A DNA stretch of 64,000 nt, from NCBI RefSeq assembly GCF_023702225.1, contig NZ_JAMQCO010000005.1:248001-312000 (forward strand), read 5' to 3'. Position numbers and translations under genes: made by a program. Under the pieces are notes generated by a model. The model was not told where the DNA came from. It made no database searches and saw only the letters and a list, made by a program, of their open reading frames with translations. Shown piece by piece: positions 16,257-27,418 of the stretch. How positions within the stretch are numbered: the stretch's first letter is position 1; each line of letters begins with the position of its first letter. Source of the stretch: Aureimonas altamirensis (GTDB lineage Bacteria; Pseudomonadota; Alphaproteobacteria; Rhizobiales; Rhizobiaceae).

Positions 16257-19200
16257 GGTGGGCCGGACGCCGCAGGTCGAGCGTCATGGGGAAGGAGGGG
16301 TCGGGCAGCTCCCGCGCCGGTTGGTACCGGCCCGGCGTATGACCGATATCCTCGAAGCGGGCCAGCCGTCGCGCCTCCGCCTCATACGCGTTGACGGGGA
16401 AGGATTCGTAATTGCGGCCGCCCGGATGGGCGACGTGATAGACGCAGCCGCCCAGCGAGCGGCCCGACCAGCGATCGTAGATATCGAAGGTCAGCGGCGC
16501 CTGGGCGGGGAGGGTGGGATGCAGGCCGCTGGCTGGCTGCCAGGCCTTGAAGCGCACCCCGGCCACGGCCTCGCCGGCCGTGCCCGTCGGCGTCAGCGGC
16601 ACGAAACGTCCGTTGCATGTTACAGAATGACGCGCCGGGTCGAATCCGGAAAGCTTCACCTGCAACCGCTCCACCGAAGAGTCCACGAATCGGACGGTGC
16701 CGCCGATGGCGCCCGTTTCACCCATGACGTGCCATGGCTCGAGCGCCTGCCGCAATTCCAGCGCCACGCCCTGCCGCTCGATGCGGCCGCAGAACGGAAA
16801 GCGGAATTCGTGCTGGGCCTCGAACCATTCCGGCCGGACCGGATAGCCGGCGCGCTCGAGATCGCCGAGGACGGACCGGAGGTCCTGCCAGATGAAGGCC
16901 GGCAGCATGAACCTGTCGTGCAGGCTCGTGCCCCAACGGGTGCATGGCCCGTCCTGCGGCTCCTTCCAGAACCAGGCGATCAGCGCGCGCACCAGCAGCT
17001 GCTGGGCCAGCGACATCTTCGGGTCCGGCGGCATCTCGAATCCGCGAAATTCCACGAGACCGAGGCGTCCGGTGGGTCCGTCGGGCGAAAACAGTTTGTC
17101 GATGCAGATTTCCGAACGATGGGTATTGCCCGTCACGTCGGTCAGGAGGTTGCGGAAGAGTCGGTCCACGAGCCATGGCGGCGGCGCCGTCCCGGCGCCC
17201 GGAGCCGGCACGTTGGCCATGGCGATCTCCAGCTCGTAGAGGCTGTCGTGCCGCGCTTCGTCGATGCGGGGGGCCTGGCTGGTGGGGCCGATGAACAGGC
17301 CCGAGAACAGATAGGACAGCGCCGGATGGCGTTGCCAGTACAGTACGAGCGACTTCAGGACATCGGGCCGGCGCAGGAACGGGCTGTCGAGCGGCGTCGC
17401 GCCGCCGACCACGACATGGTTGCCGCCGCCGGTGCCGACATGCCGCCCGTCCACCATGAACTTGTCCGTGCCGAGGCGCGACTGGCGCGCATCCTCGTAG
17501 ACGCCCGTGGTGATCGACACGGCCTCGCGCCAGCTCGCGGCGGGATGGACGTTGACTTCGATGACGCCGGGATCGGGGGCGACGCGGATGACGTTGATGC
17601 GCGGATCGAAGGGCGGCTGGTAGCCCTCTATGCGGACCGGCATGGACAATGTTTCGGCGGCATCCTCGATGGCTGCGAGGAGGTCCAGATACTCCTCCAC
17701 CGTGGCGACCGGCGGCATGAAGACGCAGAGCTTGCCGTCCTTGGGCTCGATCGACAGCGCCGTGCGGACGGAGCCGGCGATCTCGTCCACCGGCGCCGGG
17801 GCGAGGGCCTGCGGCGGTGCCGCTGTATCGATGCGCGGCTGGGGCCGGCCGAAACTGGCCGGTTCGGGCAGCGCCGGGAAGGGCTGCATCGGATCGGCCG
17901 GGTTGACGTAGGGGTATGAAGCCGGCGGGATATGCGACAGGGCCGACAGCGGCAGGCGATAGCCGACGGAACTGTCCCCCGGCACCAGAAACAGCTTGCC
18001 GCGCCGGGTCTGCCACTTTTCCGATATCCAGCGCCGGCCGCCGGGCCGGTCCGCCGCCTGCCACGACTGTATGGGCAGTACCATGCCGGACGGCTGGTGA
18101 AGCCCCCTGTCGAAGACGCGCGCCAGCCGGGCGCGCTCCTCCGGATCCTCCAGCCTGGAGTTCGACGGATCGACATTGTCCGGCAGGCGCGCCTCGCGCA
18201 CCAGCCAGTAGGATGGATCCTCGAAGGCCGGCTCGGCATTGGCGGGGTCGACGCCCAGTGTCTGCGCAACCGTTCGCAGCAAGGTCTGCGCCGCTTCTAT
18301 GGTGGCCGCCCCGCTGTGCGCGTCCTCCGCGATCAGGCCGGGATTCTTCCAGATCGGCCTGCCGTCCTTGCGCCAGTAAAGGGAGTAGGTCCAGCGCGGC
18401 AAGGTTTCGCCGGGATACCATTTGCCTTGGCCGAAATGCAGGAATCCGCCATCCGCGAAGCGCGTGCGAAGGCGGCGGATGAGGTCGTCGGCAAGGCCCT
18501 GCTTGGCCGGCCCGGTGGCCTCCGCGTTCCACTCCGGCGTCTCGAAATCGTCGATGGACACAAAAGTGGGCTCGCCGCCCATGGTCAGCCGCACGTCGGC
18601 GGCGGCAAGATCGGCGTCGATGGCCTCGCCCAGTGCATCGAGCGCCTGCCAGCTTTCGTCCGGGAAGGGGTAGGAGACGCGGGGACGCTCGGCGATGCGC
18701 CGCACCGTCATGTCGAAGTGAAACGTGACTTCGGCATAGTCCACCGCACCCGAAATCGGCGCGGCCGACCGGAAATGCGGCGTGGCGGCCAGCGGGATGT
18801 GGCTTTCTCCCGTCAGGAGGCCCGATGTCGGGTCGAGGCCGATCCAGCCGGCACCGGGAACATACACCTCCGTCCAGGCATGCAGGTCGGTGAAATCGTG
18901 GTCGGTTCCGGCCGGTCCGTCGAGGGCGACGATGTCCGGCTTCAACTGGATCAGATAGCCGGAGACGAAGCGGGCGGCGAGGCCGAGGTGACGGAAAGTC
19001 TGGACCAGAAGCCAGGCGGAGTCGCGGCAGGAGCCCGACTTGCGCGCCAGCGTCTCTTCCGGGGTCTGGACGCCGGGCTCCATGCGGATCACATAGTCGA
19101 CTGCCTGTTCGACCCGGCGGTTCAGCGCCACGAGAAAGTCGATCGTGGGGACGGGTGTCGTGTCGATGCCGGAAAGGAATGTCTGGAGAAGCGGCCCTGC

Positions 19201-19566
19201 CGGGTCGTGGGCCAGATAGGGCTTCAGTTCCTCGTGCAGTTCTTCGGAGTAGGGGAACGGCGCCTTTTCCGCGCTGTCTTCGATGAAGAAGTCGAAGGGG
19301 TTGTAGACCGACATGTCGGCGACGAGGTCCACCTCGATCCGGAACTCGGTTGCCTTTTCCGGAAAGACGAGCCGGGCAAGATAGTTGCCGAAGGGGTCCT
19401 GTTGCCAGTTGATGAAATGGTTCGCCGGGGTGATCTTCAACGCATAGGAGGGAACTTTCGTGCGCGAATGCGGAGCCGGACGCAGCCGGATCGTTTGCGG
19501 AGCAAGCTGGACCGGACGGTCATAGCGGTAATGCGTGACATGGTTCAGTGCGGCAAGAATCGACAT
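16246..19566 (-). CDS. Transglutaminase-like protein with C-terminal DUF2126
   Basis: 1106 residues. N-terminal transglutaminase module with C180 ([11 protein letters not shown]), H229 ([14 protein letters not shown]) and D245 (GLDPTSG); the rest is DUF2126, including [38 protein letters not shown] and [14 protein letters not shown]. Cytoplasmic, no signal peptide. The start [17 protein letters not shown] fits the family; an open frame running a further 1.3 kb upstream covers the divergent metallopeptidase gene and is spurious. First gene of the cluster with the ATP-grasp/alpha-E and second transglutaminase genes. The chemistry is unproven, with amide-bond formation or cleavage on a peptide substrate most likely. 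Confidence 0.93.
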   Translation of the reverse strand: MSILAALNHVTHYRYDRPVQLAPQTIRLRPAPHSRTKVPSYALKITPANHFINWQQDPFGNYLARLVFPEKATEFRIEVDLVADMSVYNPFDFFIEDSAEKAPFPYSEELHEELKPYLAHDPAGPLLQTFLSGIDTTPVPTIDFLVALNRRVEQAVDYVIRMEPGVQTPEETLARKSGSCRDSAWLLVQTFRHLGLAARFVSGYLIQLKPDIVALDGPAGTDHDFTDLHAWTEVYVPGAGWIGLDPTSGLLTGESHIPLAATPHFRSAAPISGAVDYAEVTFHFDMTVRRIAERPRVSYPFPDESWQALDALGEAIDADLAAADVRLTMGGEPTFVSIDDFETPEWNAEATGPAKQGLADDLIRRLRTRFADGGFLHFGQGKWYPGETLPRWTYSLYWRKDGRPIWKNPGLIAEDAHSGAATIEAAQTLLRTVAQTLGVDPANAEPAFEDPSYWLVREARLPDNVDPSNSRLEDPEERARLARVFDRGLHQPSGMVLPIQSWQAADRPGGRRWISEKWQTRRGKLFLVPGDSSVGYRLPLSALSHIPPASYPYVNPADPMQPFPALPEPASFGRPQPRIDTAAPPQALAPAPVDEIAGSVRTALSIEPKDGKLCVFMPPVATVEEYLDLLAAIEDAAETLSMPVRIEGYQPPFDPRINVIRVAPDPGVIEVNVHPAASWREAVSITTGVYEDARQSRLGTDKFMVDGRHVGTGGGNHVVVGGATPLDSPFLRRPDVLKSLVLYWQRHPALSYLFSGLFIGPTSQAPRIDEARHDSLYELEIAMANVPAPGAGTAPPPWLVDRLFRNLLTDVTGNTHRSEICIDKLFSPDGPTGRLGLVEFRGFEMPPDPKMSLAQQLLVRALIAWFWKEPQDGPCTRWGTSLHDRFMLPAFIWQDLRSVLGDLERAGYPVRPEWFEAQHEFRFPFCGRIERQGVALELRQALEPWHVMGETGAIGGTVRFVDSSVERLQVKLSGFDPARHSVTCNGRFVPLTPTGTAGEAVAGVRFKAWQPASGLHPTLPAQAPLTFDIYDRWSGRSLGGCVYHVAHPGGRNYESFPVNAYEAEARRLARFEDIGHTPGRYQPARELPDPSFPMTLDLRRPAHLAF

Positions 19567-19746
19567 GGGTTCGGTACGCGCCTTCGACCTGCTGGTTCCG
19601 AAAATATTGTCGAACCATAGCCGAACCGTTCCCGGCCACAAGCGTTTGCATTGCAGCATGGCAAAGCGCCATGGAACCGAACGCCCGCCCGCACATTCCT
19701 GACCGCCGATCAACCCTCCGCCGATTTTTCGAAGGTGCCTCTCGCC

Positions 19747-20877
19747 ATGAAGCTCTTCTCCTGCCCCTCCTGCGATCAGGTGATCTTCTTTGCCAACACG
19801 GTCTGCGAACGCTGCGGACACGCTCTGGGCTACGAACCCCTGACGAACCGCATGCTCGCGCTCGAGCCCGACGGCCAGTACTTCGTGTCGGTCGGCCGCC
19901 GCGCCAAGGGCGATCACTGGAAGTACTGCGACAACTACCGCTACGGCGTCTGCAACTGGCTGCTGCCCTCCGACAGCCCGGAGACGCTGTCCATCGCGTC
20001 CCGCTTCAACCTGACGGTGCCGGACCTGTCCGATCCCGGCAACGTCGCCCTGTGGCAGAAGATGGAGTTCGCAAAGCAGCGGTTGTTCTATTCGCTGTTG
20101 CGCCTGAAGCTGCCCCTGATGACCCGTGACGAGGATCCGGAAGGGCTCGGCTTCGACTTCCTGACGCACGACCCGGAGACCGGCGGCAACGTCATGACCG
20201 GGCATGACCGCGGCCTGATCACCATCGCCCTGGCGGAGGCCGACGATGCCGAGCGCGAGAAGCGGCGCGAGGACATGGGCGAGCCCTATCGCACGCTGCT
20301 CGGCCATTTCCGCCACGAGATCGGCCATTGGTACTGGGACCGGCTGGTGCGCGACGGCAACGCCCTCGATGCCTGCCGCGCCGTCTTCGGCGACGATTCG
20401 CAGGATTACGGGCAGGCCTTGCAGAATCATTACGCCAACGGGCCGCAGCCGAACTGGCAAGAGAATTTCGTATCCTCCTATGCCGGCGCCCATCCGTGGG
20501 AAGATTTCGCCGAGACCTGGGCGCATTACCTGCATATCGTCGATACGCTGGAGACGGGCGGTGCGCTGGGCATGACGCTGTCGCCCAGGCTCGACCGCGA
20601 CGGCATCCTGACGACGGAGCTGGATTTCGACATCTATGGCTCCGACACGACCATGGACCAGATCGCCGAGGCCTGGTTGGCCCTGTCGGCCGCGATCAAC
20701 GCCTTGAATCGCTCCATGGGCCTGAACGATCCCTATCCTTTCGTTCTGTCGCCCGTCGTCATCGGGAAACTCGGCTTTATCCATGATCTCGTGCATGGCC
20801 GCATCGGCACGGCGGCGCGGGCAGGGCTTTCCGAAGAACTTGTCGAAAGCCAGCAGCCCGAAACGGCAGCCGGGTAA
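19747..20877 (+). CDS. Putative zinc-binding metallopeptidase with zinc-ribbon N-terminus
   Basis: 376 residues. An N-terminal CPSC (6-9) and CERCG (20-24) pair forms a rubredoxin/zinc-ribbon-like knuckle; the peptidase motif HEIGHWYWD has H190, E191 and H194, and [13 protein letters not shown] may give the third ligand. No signal peptide. This family commonly neighbours the transglutaminase/ATP-grasp/alpha-E cluster, which here is divergent across 180 nt, so a role in the same system is likely. It is also only 13 nt upstream of treZ and may share its transcript. ATG 19747 has AAGGTG at 9 nt. Confidence 0.88.
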   Translation: MKLFSCPSCDQVIFFANTVCERCGHALGYEPLTNRMLALEPDGQYFVSVGRRAKGDHWKYCDNYRYGVCNWLLPSDSPETLSIASRFNLTVPDLSDPGNVALWQKMEFAKQRLFYSLLRLKLPLMTRDEDPEGLGFDFLTHDPETGGNVMTGHDRGLITIALAEADDAEREKRREDMGEPYRTLLGHFRHEIGHWYWDRLVRDGNALDACRAVFGDDSQDYGQALQNHYANGPQPNWQENFVSSYAGAHPWEDFAETWAHYLHIVDTLETGGALGMTLSPRLDRDGILTTELDFDIYGSDTTMDQIAEAWLALSAAINALNRSMGLNDPYPFVLSPVVIGKLGFIHDLVHGRIGTAARAGLSEELVESQQPETAAG

Positions 20878-20890
20878 AAGGGGACAATCC

Positions 20891-22774
20891 ATGGCCGAGG
20901 GCGGACAGATCGCAACGCGCTTTTCCTTCGAGACGAGTTGGGGAGCGCGCCCGATGAACGATGGCGCATTGTTCCAGCTCTGGGCGCCGCATGCCGGGTC
21001 GGTCGAGCTTGCCGCGGGCGAGGGCGACGATACGGCATTCCACCCGATGCAGATGGATGCCGATGGCTGGTGGCGTTTGACGACGGATGCGGTGCCGGTC
21101 GGCGGCGCCTACGGATTCCGCGTCGACGGGGGCAAGCCCGTTCCGGATCCGGCGTCGCGCGAGCAGGCTTTCGACGTGCACAGCCGGTCCCGGCTGGTGG
21201 ATCCGCACGGCTACGAATGGCGGTGCCCGGCATGGCGGGGCCGGCCATGGCACGAGACGGTCTTCTACGAGATGCATGTCGGCACCTTTACGTCCGAAGG
21301 CACCTTCGACGGCGCCATCGCGAGGCTCGACCATCTGAAGGCCACGGGCATCACGGCCATCGAGCTGTTGCCCGTGGCCGAGTTCGGCGGCCGGCGCGGT
21401 TGGGGCTATGACGGCGTCCTGCTGTACTGTCCGCACGGAGTCTATGGCGGCCATCGCGGCCTCAAGCGCTTCGTCGATGCGGCGCACGAGCGTGGACTGA
21501 TGGTGTTCCTGGACGTCGTCTACAATCATTTCGGGCCGGACGGAAACTACATCCCGTCCTACCTGCCGGACTTCTTTCATTCGGAAACGCATACGCCATG
21601 GGGTCCGGCCATCGCCTATGACGAGCCGGCCGTCCGCGATTTCATGATCGAGAACGCGCTGTACTGGCTCGAGGAATACAGGATCGACGGCCTGCGCCTG
21701 GATGCGATCGACTCCATCCACGACACGACCGACAAGCCGCTCGTGGAAGAGCTGGCCGAGCGTGTCCGCGCTGCCTTTCCGGACCGCCACGTCCACCTGA
21801 CCAGCGAGGACGAACGCAACATCACGCGGTTCGTCGAGCGCGGCCCGGACGGATCGATAAAATTCGTTTCCGGCGAGTGGAACGACGATTTCCACCATGC
21901 CGCGCATGTGCTGGCAACGAACGATCGCGAAGGCTACTACATCGATTACGAGTTCGAATCGGTGGAGCAGCTCGCGACGGCGCTGGCCACGGGCTTCATT
22001 TACCAGGGGGAACATTCCCCCCATCGGGACCACGATGTCGGGGAGGCGTCCGACCACCTGCCGCCGACCGCCTTCGTGAACTTTCTCCAGAACCACGACC
22101 AGATCGGCAACCGCGCCTTCGGCGACCGGCTCCGCTCGCTCAGTTCGGCGCGGGCCTTCGACTGCCTGCAGGCGATCCTGTTGCTGGGGCCGCAGATACC
22201 GCTGATGTTCCAGGGTGACGAGTTCGGCGATTGCCACTCCTTCTGCTTCTTCACCGATTTCGACGGAGAACTCGGCGCAGCCGTATCGCGTGGACGCAAG
22301 GCCGAGTTTGCCAAGTTCTCGGCATTCGAGGACCCGCATGCGCAGGAGGTCTTCCCCGACCCCAACGCGGAATCGACGTTCCTGACCTCTCGCCTGGACT
22401 GGTCGTTGACGGAACGCCCGGTCAACCGGCGCAGGCTCCAGGTAACGCAGGAGCTTCTGGAAGCGCGGCGCGACCACCTTATGCCCCTTCTGGCCGACGC
22501 ACCCGGCGGCGTGGGGAAGGCGCTGGTCGACGGACGGGCGATGATCGTTTCCTGGGAGCTTGCGCCGGGCCGTTTCTACCACTGTTTCGCCAATTTGGAC
22601 GATGATCCGTGGGAGATCGGCGAAGATTTCGATCCCCGCCTCCTGGATGGATCGACGGAGGTCTTCTCGAATCATGGCAAGACGTTCGAGGAATTGCGGG
22701 GAGGGCGGATGCGCGGCTACAGCGTCGCCTTTATGCTCGGTCGGCATGACGTGATCGAGGGGCTGGCCGAATGA
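20891..22774 (+). CDS. treZ: Malto-oligosyltrehalose trehalohydrolase
   Basis: Releases trehalose from maltooligosyltrehalose made by TreY. 627 residues: N-terminal E-set/CBM48-like domain (about 15-110), then a GH13 barrel with [14 protein letters not shown], the nucleophile Asp in [11 protein letters not shown], the acid Glu in TSEDERN and [16 protein letters not shown]. Start ATG 20891 has a GGGGA ribosome-binding site 6 nt upstream. ATGA overlap with malQ. The gene is 13 nt after the metallopeptidase. Cytoplasmic. Confidence 0.95.
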   Translation: MAEGGQIATRFSFETSWGARPMNDGALFQLWAPHAGSVELAAGEGDDTAFHPMQMDADGWWRLTTDAVPVGGAYGFRVDGGKPVPDPASREQAFDVHSRSRLVDPHGYEWRCPAWRGRPWHETVFYEMHVGTFTSEGTFDGAIARLDHLKATGITAIELLPVAEFGGRRGWGYDGVLLYCPHGVYGGHRGLKRFVDAAHERGLMVFLDVVYNHFGPDGNYIPSYLPDFFHSETHTPWGPAIAYDEPAVRDFMIENALYWLEEYRIDGLRLDAIDSIHDTTDKPLVEELAERVRAAFPDRHVHLTSEDERNITRFVERGPDGSIKFVSGEWNDDFHHAAHVLATNDREGYYIDYEFESVEQLATALATGFIYQGEHSPHRDHDVGEASDHLPPTAFVNFLQNHDQIGNRAFGDRLRSLSSARAFDCLQAILLLGPQIPLMFQGDEFGDCHSFCFFTDFDGELGAAVSRGRKAEFAKFSAFEDPHAQEVFPDPNAESTFLTSRLDWSLTERPVNRRRLQVTQELLEARRDHLMPLLADAPGGVGKALVDGRAMIVSWELAPGRFYHCFANLDDDPWEIGEDFDPRLLDGSTEVFSNHGKTFEELRGGRMRGYSVAFMLGRHDVIEGLAE

Positions 22775-24615
22775 CCGATGATCTGGTGTCTCTTGCGAGA
22801 AGCCACGGAATACAGACGCACTATACATCGGAGACCGGAGACGACAGGAGCTTGAGCGAGGGAGCCATCCGCTCCCTCCTGACCGTCATGGGCCTGGACC
22901 CGGATGAGGCGCAGCCGGGGAGTTTCGAAGCCGCCCGCCACGCACCAGACCTCGCCTGCGTGGCGCCGCAAGGCGACCCTTGCTGGGGCATCACCTGCCA
23001 GCTCTACAGCCTGCGGTCCTCCCGCACGGTCGGGCTGGGCGACTTCGAGGATCTCGCGCGGCTGGCCGAGATCGCCGGCAGGGCCGGGGCGGCGTTCCTG
23101 GGCGTCAACCCGCTGCATGCGCTGTTCTTCGCCAACCCTGGACACTACAGCCCGTATTCGCCATCGACCCGGCGTTTCCTGAACCCGTTCTATATCGCGG
23201 TGGATGCGCTGCCGGGCGGGGTCGAGGCGACGGCAGAGCTTGCGGCGGAAGATCCCTCGCTGTTCGATGGCCTCGACGGCGACCTGATCGACTATCCGCG
23301 CGCCGGGCGTGCGCGCGCCGCGGTGCTGCGGCGCATTTTCGACCGCGGCGAGGCCGCGGACGCCGGCGCATTGGACGAATTTCGCACACGGCATGGGGAC
23401 GCCATCGAGAAATTCGCCCTGTTCGAGGCGCTGTCCATGCACTTCGCCGCGGGCGGCGGCAGCGCGGGATGGCATGGATGGCCGGAGGCCTTCCGCCATC
23501 CGGAGCACGACGCGGTACGCGCCTTCGCGGCCGAACACGCCGCGGACATCCTGTTCCATATCTGGCTGCAGCAGACGGCCGAAACGCAGCTTCGCAACGC
23601 GCAGAAGCGGGCGCTGGCGGCGGGCATGAGCATCGGGCTCTATCTCGATTTCGCGGTCGGCGTATCTCCGGACGGAGCGGAGACATGGGCCGACCCGGAC
23701 GTGACGATGCCGGATGCGCGTGTGGGTTCGCCGCCGGACATGTTCAATGCCTCCGGCCAGGACTGGGGGCTGGCGCCGTTGTCGCCGGAGGCGCTGGCCA
23801 AACGCAGCTACAGGCCGCTGGCCGAAGCCTACGACGCCCTGATGAAGAACGCCGGCGCGGTCCGCATCGACCATGTCATGGGGCTGGCCCGCCTGTGGTG
23901 GATCGCGCGCGGCCACGACGCGCGCGACGGCGGCTATGTCCGCTACCCGCTGGGCGACATGGTGGACGTGGCGGCCAGGGCATCGCGCGCCAATGGATGC
24001 ATCGTCATCGGCGAGGATCTCGGCACCGTTCCGGAAGGGTTCCGGCCCGTCATGCAGGCGGCCAACATCCTGTCCTATCGGGTGCTCTATTTCGAAAAGC
24101 GCATGTGGGAAGGCTTCATCCCGCCGGCCCGGTATCCTGTCGGCTCGCTGGCTTGCATCTCGACGCACGATCTGGCGACGCTGGCCGGCTGGTGGGCCGC
24201 AAGCGACATCGCCTTGCGTGCCGATACAGGGCGCCAGGACGAGGAATCGACCCGGCGCGACCGAGCCGAGCGGGACGACGACCGCCGCGCCCTCCTGCAC
24301 GCGCTCAGGCTGGAAGGGCTGTTGCCCGGAGATTTCGTGGGGCCGCTCGATACCGGCTCGGCGCTGCCTGACACGTTGCCGCTTGACCTTGCGCTGGCGA
24401 TCCATCGCTTCGCCGCGCGGACGCGCTCGCATCTCTTCGCCGTGCAACTCGACGACATGGTGATGGCCCTGCGCCAGCCCAACCTGCCCGGCACCACGGA
24501 CGCCTATCCCAACTGGCGCATTCGCGGCGACGTCCCCCTCGAAGCCCTCGAGGACCATCCGACATTCAAGGTCATGGCTGCCGCCATGCGCGAGGAAAGG
24601 CCACGACACACATGA
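22771..24615 (+). CDS. malQ: 4-alpha-glucanotransferase (amylomaltase)
   Basis: GH77 enzyme that transfers glucan segments between maltooligosaccharides. 614 residues, with the E. coli-type N-terminal extension. Family landmarks: GVNPLHALFF, YSPYSPSTRRFLNPFYI, the nucleophile Asp in VRIDHVMGLARLWWI, the acid Glu in IGEDLGTVP, and STHDLATLAGWW. It overlaps treZ and treY by 4 nt each. In this setting it probably lengthens short maltooligosaccharides so that TreY can keep using them. Confidence 0.95.
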   Translation: MTDDLVSLARSHGIQTHYTSETGDDRSLSEGAIRSLLTVMGLDPDEAQPGSFEAARHAPDLACVAPQGDPCWGITCQLYSLRSSRTVGLGDFEDLARLAEIAGRAGAAFLGVNPLHALFFANPGHYSPYSPSTRRFLNPFYIAVDALPGGVEATAELAAEDPSLFDGLDGDLIDYPRAGRARAAVLRRIFDRGEAADAGALDEFRTRHGDAIEKFALFEALSMHFAAGGGSAGWHGWPEAFRHPEHDAVRAFAAEHAADILFHIWLQQTAETQLRNAQKRALAAGMSIGLYLDFAVGVSPDGAETWADPDVTMPDARVGSPPDMFNASGQDWGLAPLSPEALAKRSYRPLAEAYDALMKNAGAVRIDHVMGLARLWWIARGHDARDGGYVRYPLGDMVDVAARASRANGCIVIGEDLGTVPEGFRPVMQAANILSYRVLYFEKRMWEGFIPPARYPVGSLACISTHDLATLAGWWAASDIALRADTGRQDEESTRRDRAERDDDRRALLHALRLEGLLPGDFVGPLDTGSALPDTLPLDLALAIHRFAARTRSHLFAVQLDDMVMALRQPNLPGTTDAYPNWRIRGDVPLEALEDHPTFKVMAAAMREERPRHT

Positions 24616-27308
24616 CGAGCCGCACGCTGACCGCGACCTATCGGCTGCAATTTCGCAACGGCGTCGGCTTCGACGCCGCCCGCGATCTGGTGCCCTACCT
24701 TGCCGAGCTGGGGGTAAGCCATTTCTACGCTTCGCCGGTGTTCGAAGCGTCGCCCGGCTCGACGCACGGCTATGACGTGGTCGACTACAACCGCTTCGAG
24801 CCGGACCTCGGCGGCGATGCGGGCTTCGACGCACTGTCCGACGCGCTGCGGGAAGCGGGCCTCGGCCTTATCCTGGATTTCGTGCCAAACCATATGGGCG
24901 TTTCCCCGGCGAACGGCTGGTGGGAAGACGTGTTGCGCTGGGGGTCGGAGAGCCGCCATGCGGGCACGTTCGACATCTCCTGGGAGGCGGAGAAGATCCT
25001 GATCCCCGTTCTGGGCCAGCCCTACGGGGAAGCGCTCGAAAACGGGGATCTTGCGGTCGTGCTTGATGTGGGCCGCCGTGAACTGAGGTTCTCGGCCTCC
25101 GGCTACGAATTGCCGGTCGACCCGCGCACCTTCCCCGATATTTTCGGCTTTCTCGATCATCCCCAGCGCGAGCCGTTGATCCGCCTGTTTGCGGGCGCCG
25201 AACCCGCCGATGGCGACGACCTGACCGAGCGCCTTGGCGAACTCCTCGACGAGCCCGGCTTTCTCGCCGCCTTCGAGCAGGCAGTCGCCAGCACGAACGC
25301 CGACAAGGCGGCGCTGCACGCCCTGCATGAGCGCCAGCATTGGCGGCTGGCCTGGTGGCGTCTCGCCCGCGAGAAGCTCTCCTATCGGCGCTTCTTCGAG
25401 ATCGCCGATCTCATCGGCGTCCGGCAGGAGGTGCGTCGCGTCTTCCGCGAGAGCCACCGCACGATCCTGCGGCTGGCGCGCGAGGGGCGTCTCGACGGCA
25501 TCCGCATCGACCATGTCGACGGCGTCGCCGATCCGAAGGGCTATCTCGGCGATCTGCGATCGGCTCTCGACCGGGCCGGAGCGGACGAGGCCGTCATCCA
25601 TGTCGAGAAGATCCTGACCGGCCCGGAGCGCATCCGGCGTAGCTGGAACGTCGAGGGAACCACCGGCTACGAGTTCATCTCGGCCATTTCCGGCCTTTAT
25701 GTCGATGCCGCCCGCGAAGCGGAGATGACGCAAGCCTACGATGCCTTCGTCGGCGGCGAGGCGACCCTGGAAGCGCAGGTGCACAAGCAGAAGCGCTACA
25801 TCTTCAGCCACAACCTGGCCGGGGAGTTGTCGGTGCTGACCGACATAGCCCTTTCTGTCGCCCGGCTGGGCCTGGCGACGCGCGATTTCGGCTCCGATAC
25901 GCTGCAGCGGGCGATCCTCGAGATCGCGACGGCGCTACCGGTCTATCGGACCTATTCCGGCATCGACGGCATCCCCGCCGAGGATGTCGAGATCATCGAC
26001 GGCGCGGTCGCCTGGGTCCAGGCGGCCCGCAAGGTGGAAGCGGACGAGCCGGTCGCCTTCGTCGGCCGGCTCCTGAAGCTCGACTTCGAAGACGGCGCGG
26101 CCATGGCCGGCGCGCTCGACTTCACCCGCCGCTTCCAGCAGACGACCGGCGCGGTGATGGCGAAGGCCGTCGAGGATACCGTCTTCTATCGCTGGAACCG
26201 GTTGATCGCCTTGAACGAAGTCGGTGGAGAGCCCGACCATTACGGGGCCGATGTCGACACCTTCCACGAGGCGATGCGGATTCGGCTGGAAGACCAGCCG
26301 GAGGGGCTCCTGGCCTTGTCGACGCATGACACCAAGCGGGGCGAGGACGCGCGGGCGAGAATCTATACGATCAGCCAGGCCCCCGACATATGGGCCGACA
26401 TCGTTCGGCAGGCGGCACAGGCGCTGGCGCCGTTCCGCGTGACGCTCGACGACGGTGGCCTGTCGCCGGACCCGGCGACCGAATGGGGGTTCTATCAGTC
26501 GCTGCTTGGGGTGCTGCCAGCCGACTTCGACCCCTTCGACGCGGCTGCCCGCGACGACATCCGCCAGCGGATGCGCGCCTTCATGGAAAAGGCCGTGCGG
26601 GAGGCCAAGCAATTTACAAGCTGGACCGCGCCGAACGAGCCATACGAAGAGGCATTGCATGCCTTCGTGGATGCCGCTTTCGAGCCGGCATTCCTTGAAA
26701 CCTTCTGGCAGCGGGTACAGCCTTTCGTCGTGGCCGGCGCGTTGACGAGCCTGTCCCAGACACTGATCCGGCTGGGCGCGCCGGGCGTGCCGGACATTTA
26801 TCAAGGTACGGAATTCTACGACTACAGCCTCGTCGACCCCGACAATCGCCGGCTCGTCGATTTCGATGCGCGCCGCGCGGCGCTGCGGGGGGGCGAACCG
26901 GTCGGCGTTGCGGCAGCGCATTGGCGCGACGGTTGCGTCAAGGCGCGGCTGACGGCGGTCGGGCTGGCGGTGCGTGCGTCTCGACCCGGCCTCTTCACCG
27001 TCGGCGATTATCTTCCCCTGAAGGTGGAGGGTGCGGCAGCATCGCAATTCGTGGCCTTTGCCCGGTCGAGCGGCGACGATGCCGCGATCATCGTCGCGCC
27101 GCGCCTTTGCCTGACGCTGATGGGGGGGCGTTCCGACCTTTCCGGCATCGCGCTCGGAGATACGCGCGTGATCCTGCCGGCGGCGTTGGCCGGGCGGCGG
27201 ATGGTCGACGCCGTCACGGGCGATCCGGTGACCGCCACGACAGAGATGCCGCTTGCGGATCTGTTCGACGGCCTGCCGCTGGCCTTCCTGAGCATGCCAC
27301 GCGGGTGA
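24612..27308 (+). CDS. treY: Malto-oligosyltrehalose synthase
   Basis: Converts the reducing-end alpha-1,4 bond of maltodextrins to an alpha,alpha-1,1 bond. 898 residues, within the usual size. GH13 landmarks: TATYRLQFRNGVGFDAARDL, FYASPVFEASPGSTHGYDVV, ILDFVPNHMGV, the nucleophile in GIRIDHVDGVADP, and STHDTKRGEDARARI. The gene is translationally coupled to malQ. A treX/glgX debranching enzyme, often found nearby, is absent from the window. Confidence 0.96.
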   Translation: MTSRTLTATYRLQFRNGVGFDAARDLVPYLAELGVSHFYASPVFEASPGSTHGYDVVDYNRFEPDLGGDAGFDALSDALREAGLGLILDFVPNHMGVSPANGWWEDVLRWGSESRHAGTFDISWEAEKILIPVLGQPYGEALENGDLAVVLDVGRRELRFSASGYELPVDPRTFPDIFGFLDHPQREPLIRLFAGAEPADGDDLTERLGELLDEPGFLAAFEQAVASTNADKAALHALHERQHWRLAWWRLAREKLSYRRFFEIADLIGVRQEVRRVFRESHRTILRLAREGRLDGIRIDHVDGVADPKGYLGDLRSALDRAGADEAVIHVEKILTGPERIRRSWNVEGTTGYEFISAISGLYVDAAREAEMTQAYDAFVGGEATLEAQVHKQKRYIFSHNLAGELSVLTDIALSVARLGLATRDFGSDTLQRAILEIATALPVYRTYSGIDGIPAEDVEIIDGAVAWVQAARKVEADEPVAFVGRLLKLDFEDGAAMAGALDFTRRFQQTTGAVMAKAVEDTVFYRWNRLIALNEVGGEPDHYGADVDTFHEAMRIRLEDQPEGLLALSTHDTKRGEDARARIYTISQAPDIWADIVRQAAQALAPFRVTLDDGGLSPDPATEWGFYQSLLGVLPADFDPFDAAARDDIRQRMRAFMEKAVREAKQFTSWTAPNEPYEEALHAFVDAAFEPAFLETFWQRVQPFVVAGALTSLSQTLIRLGAPGVPDIYQGTEFYDYSLVDPDNRRLVDFDARRAALRGGEPVGVAAAHWRDGCVKARLTAVGLAVRASRPGLFTVGDYLPLKVEGAAASQFVAFARSSGDDAAIIVAPRLCLTLMGGRSDLSGIALGDTRVILPAALAGRRMVDAVTGDPVTATTEMPLADLFDGLPLAFLSMPRG

Positions 27309-27418
27309 ACGCCCGTTCGCGGAATCCTACTTGCAATCTCGCGTGATCGACCCTCAATCTTGCGCTGCAACAAAAACAGCCATGTCGGCTCGCATATGTG
27401 CAGTGGAGGGGACATTCC

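Noticed and set aside
19567-20892. Open frame continuing upstream of the DUF2126 protein on the minus strand
   Set aside because: It is antisense to the metallopeptidase gene, which has a catalytic motif and a ribosome-binding site, and its translation has no domain; GC-rich DNA leaves such frames open.
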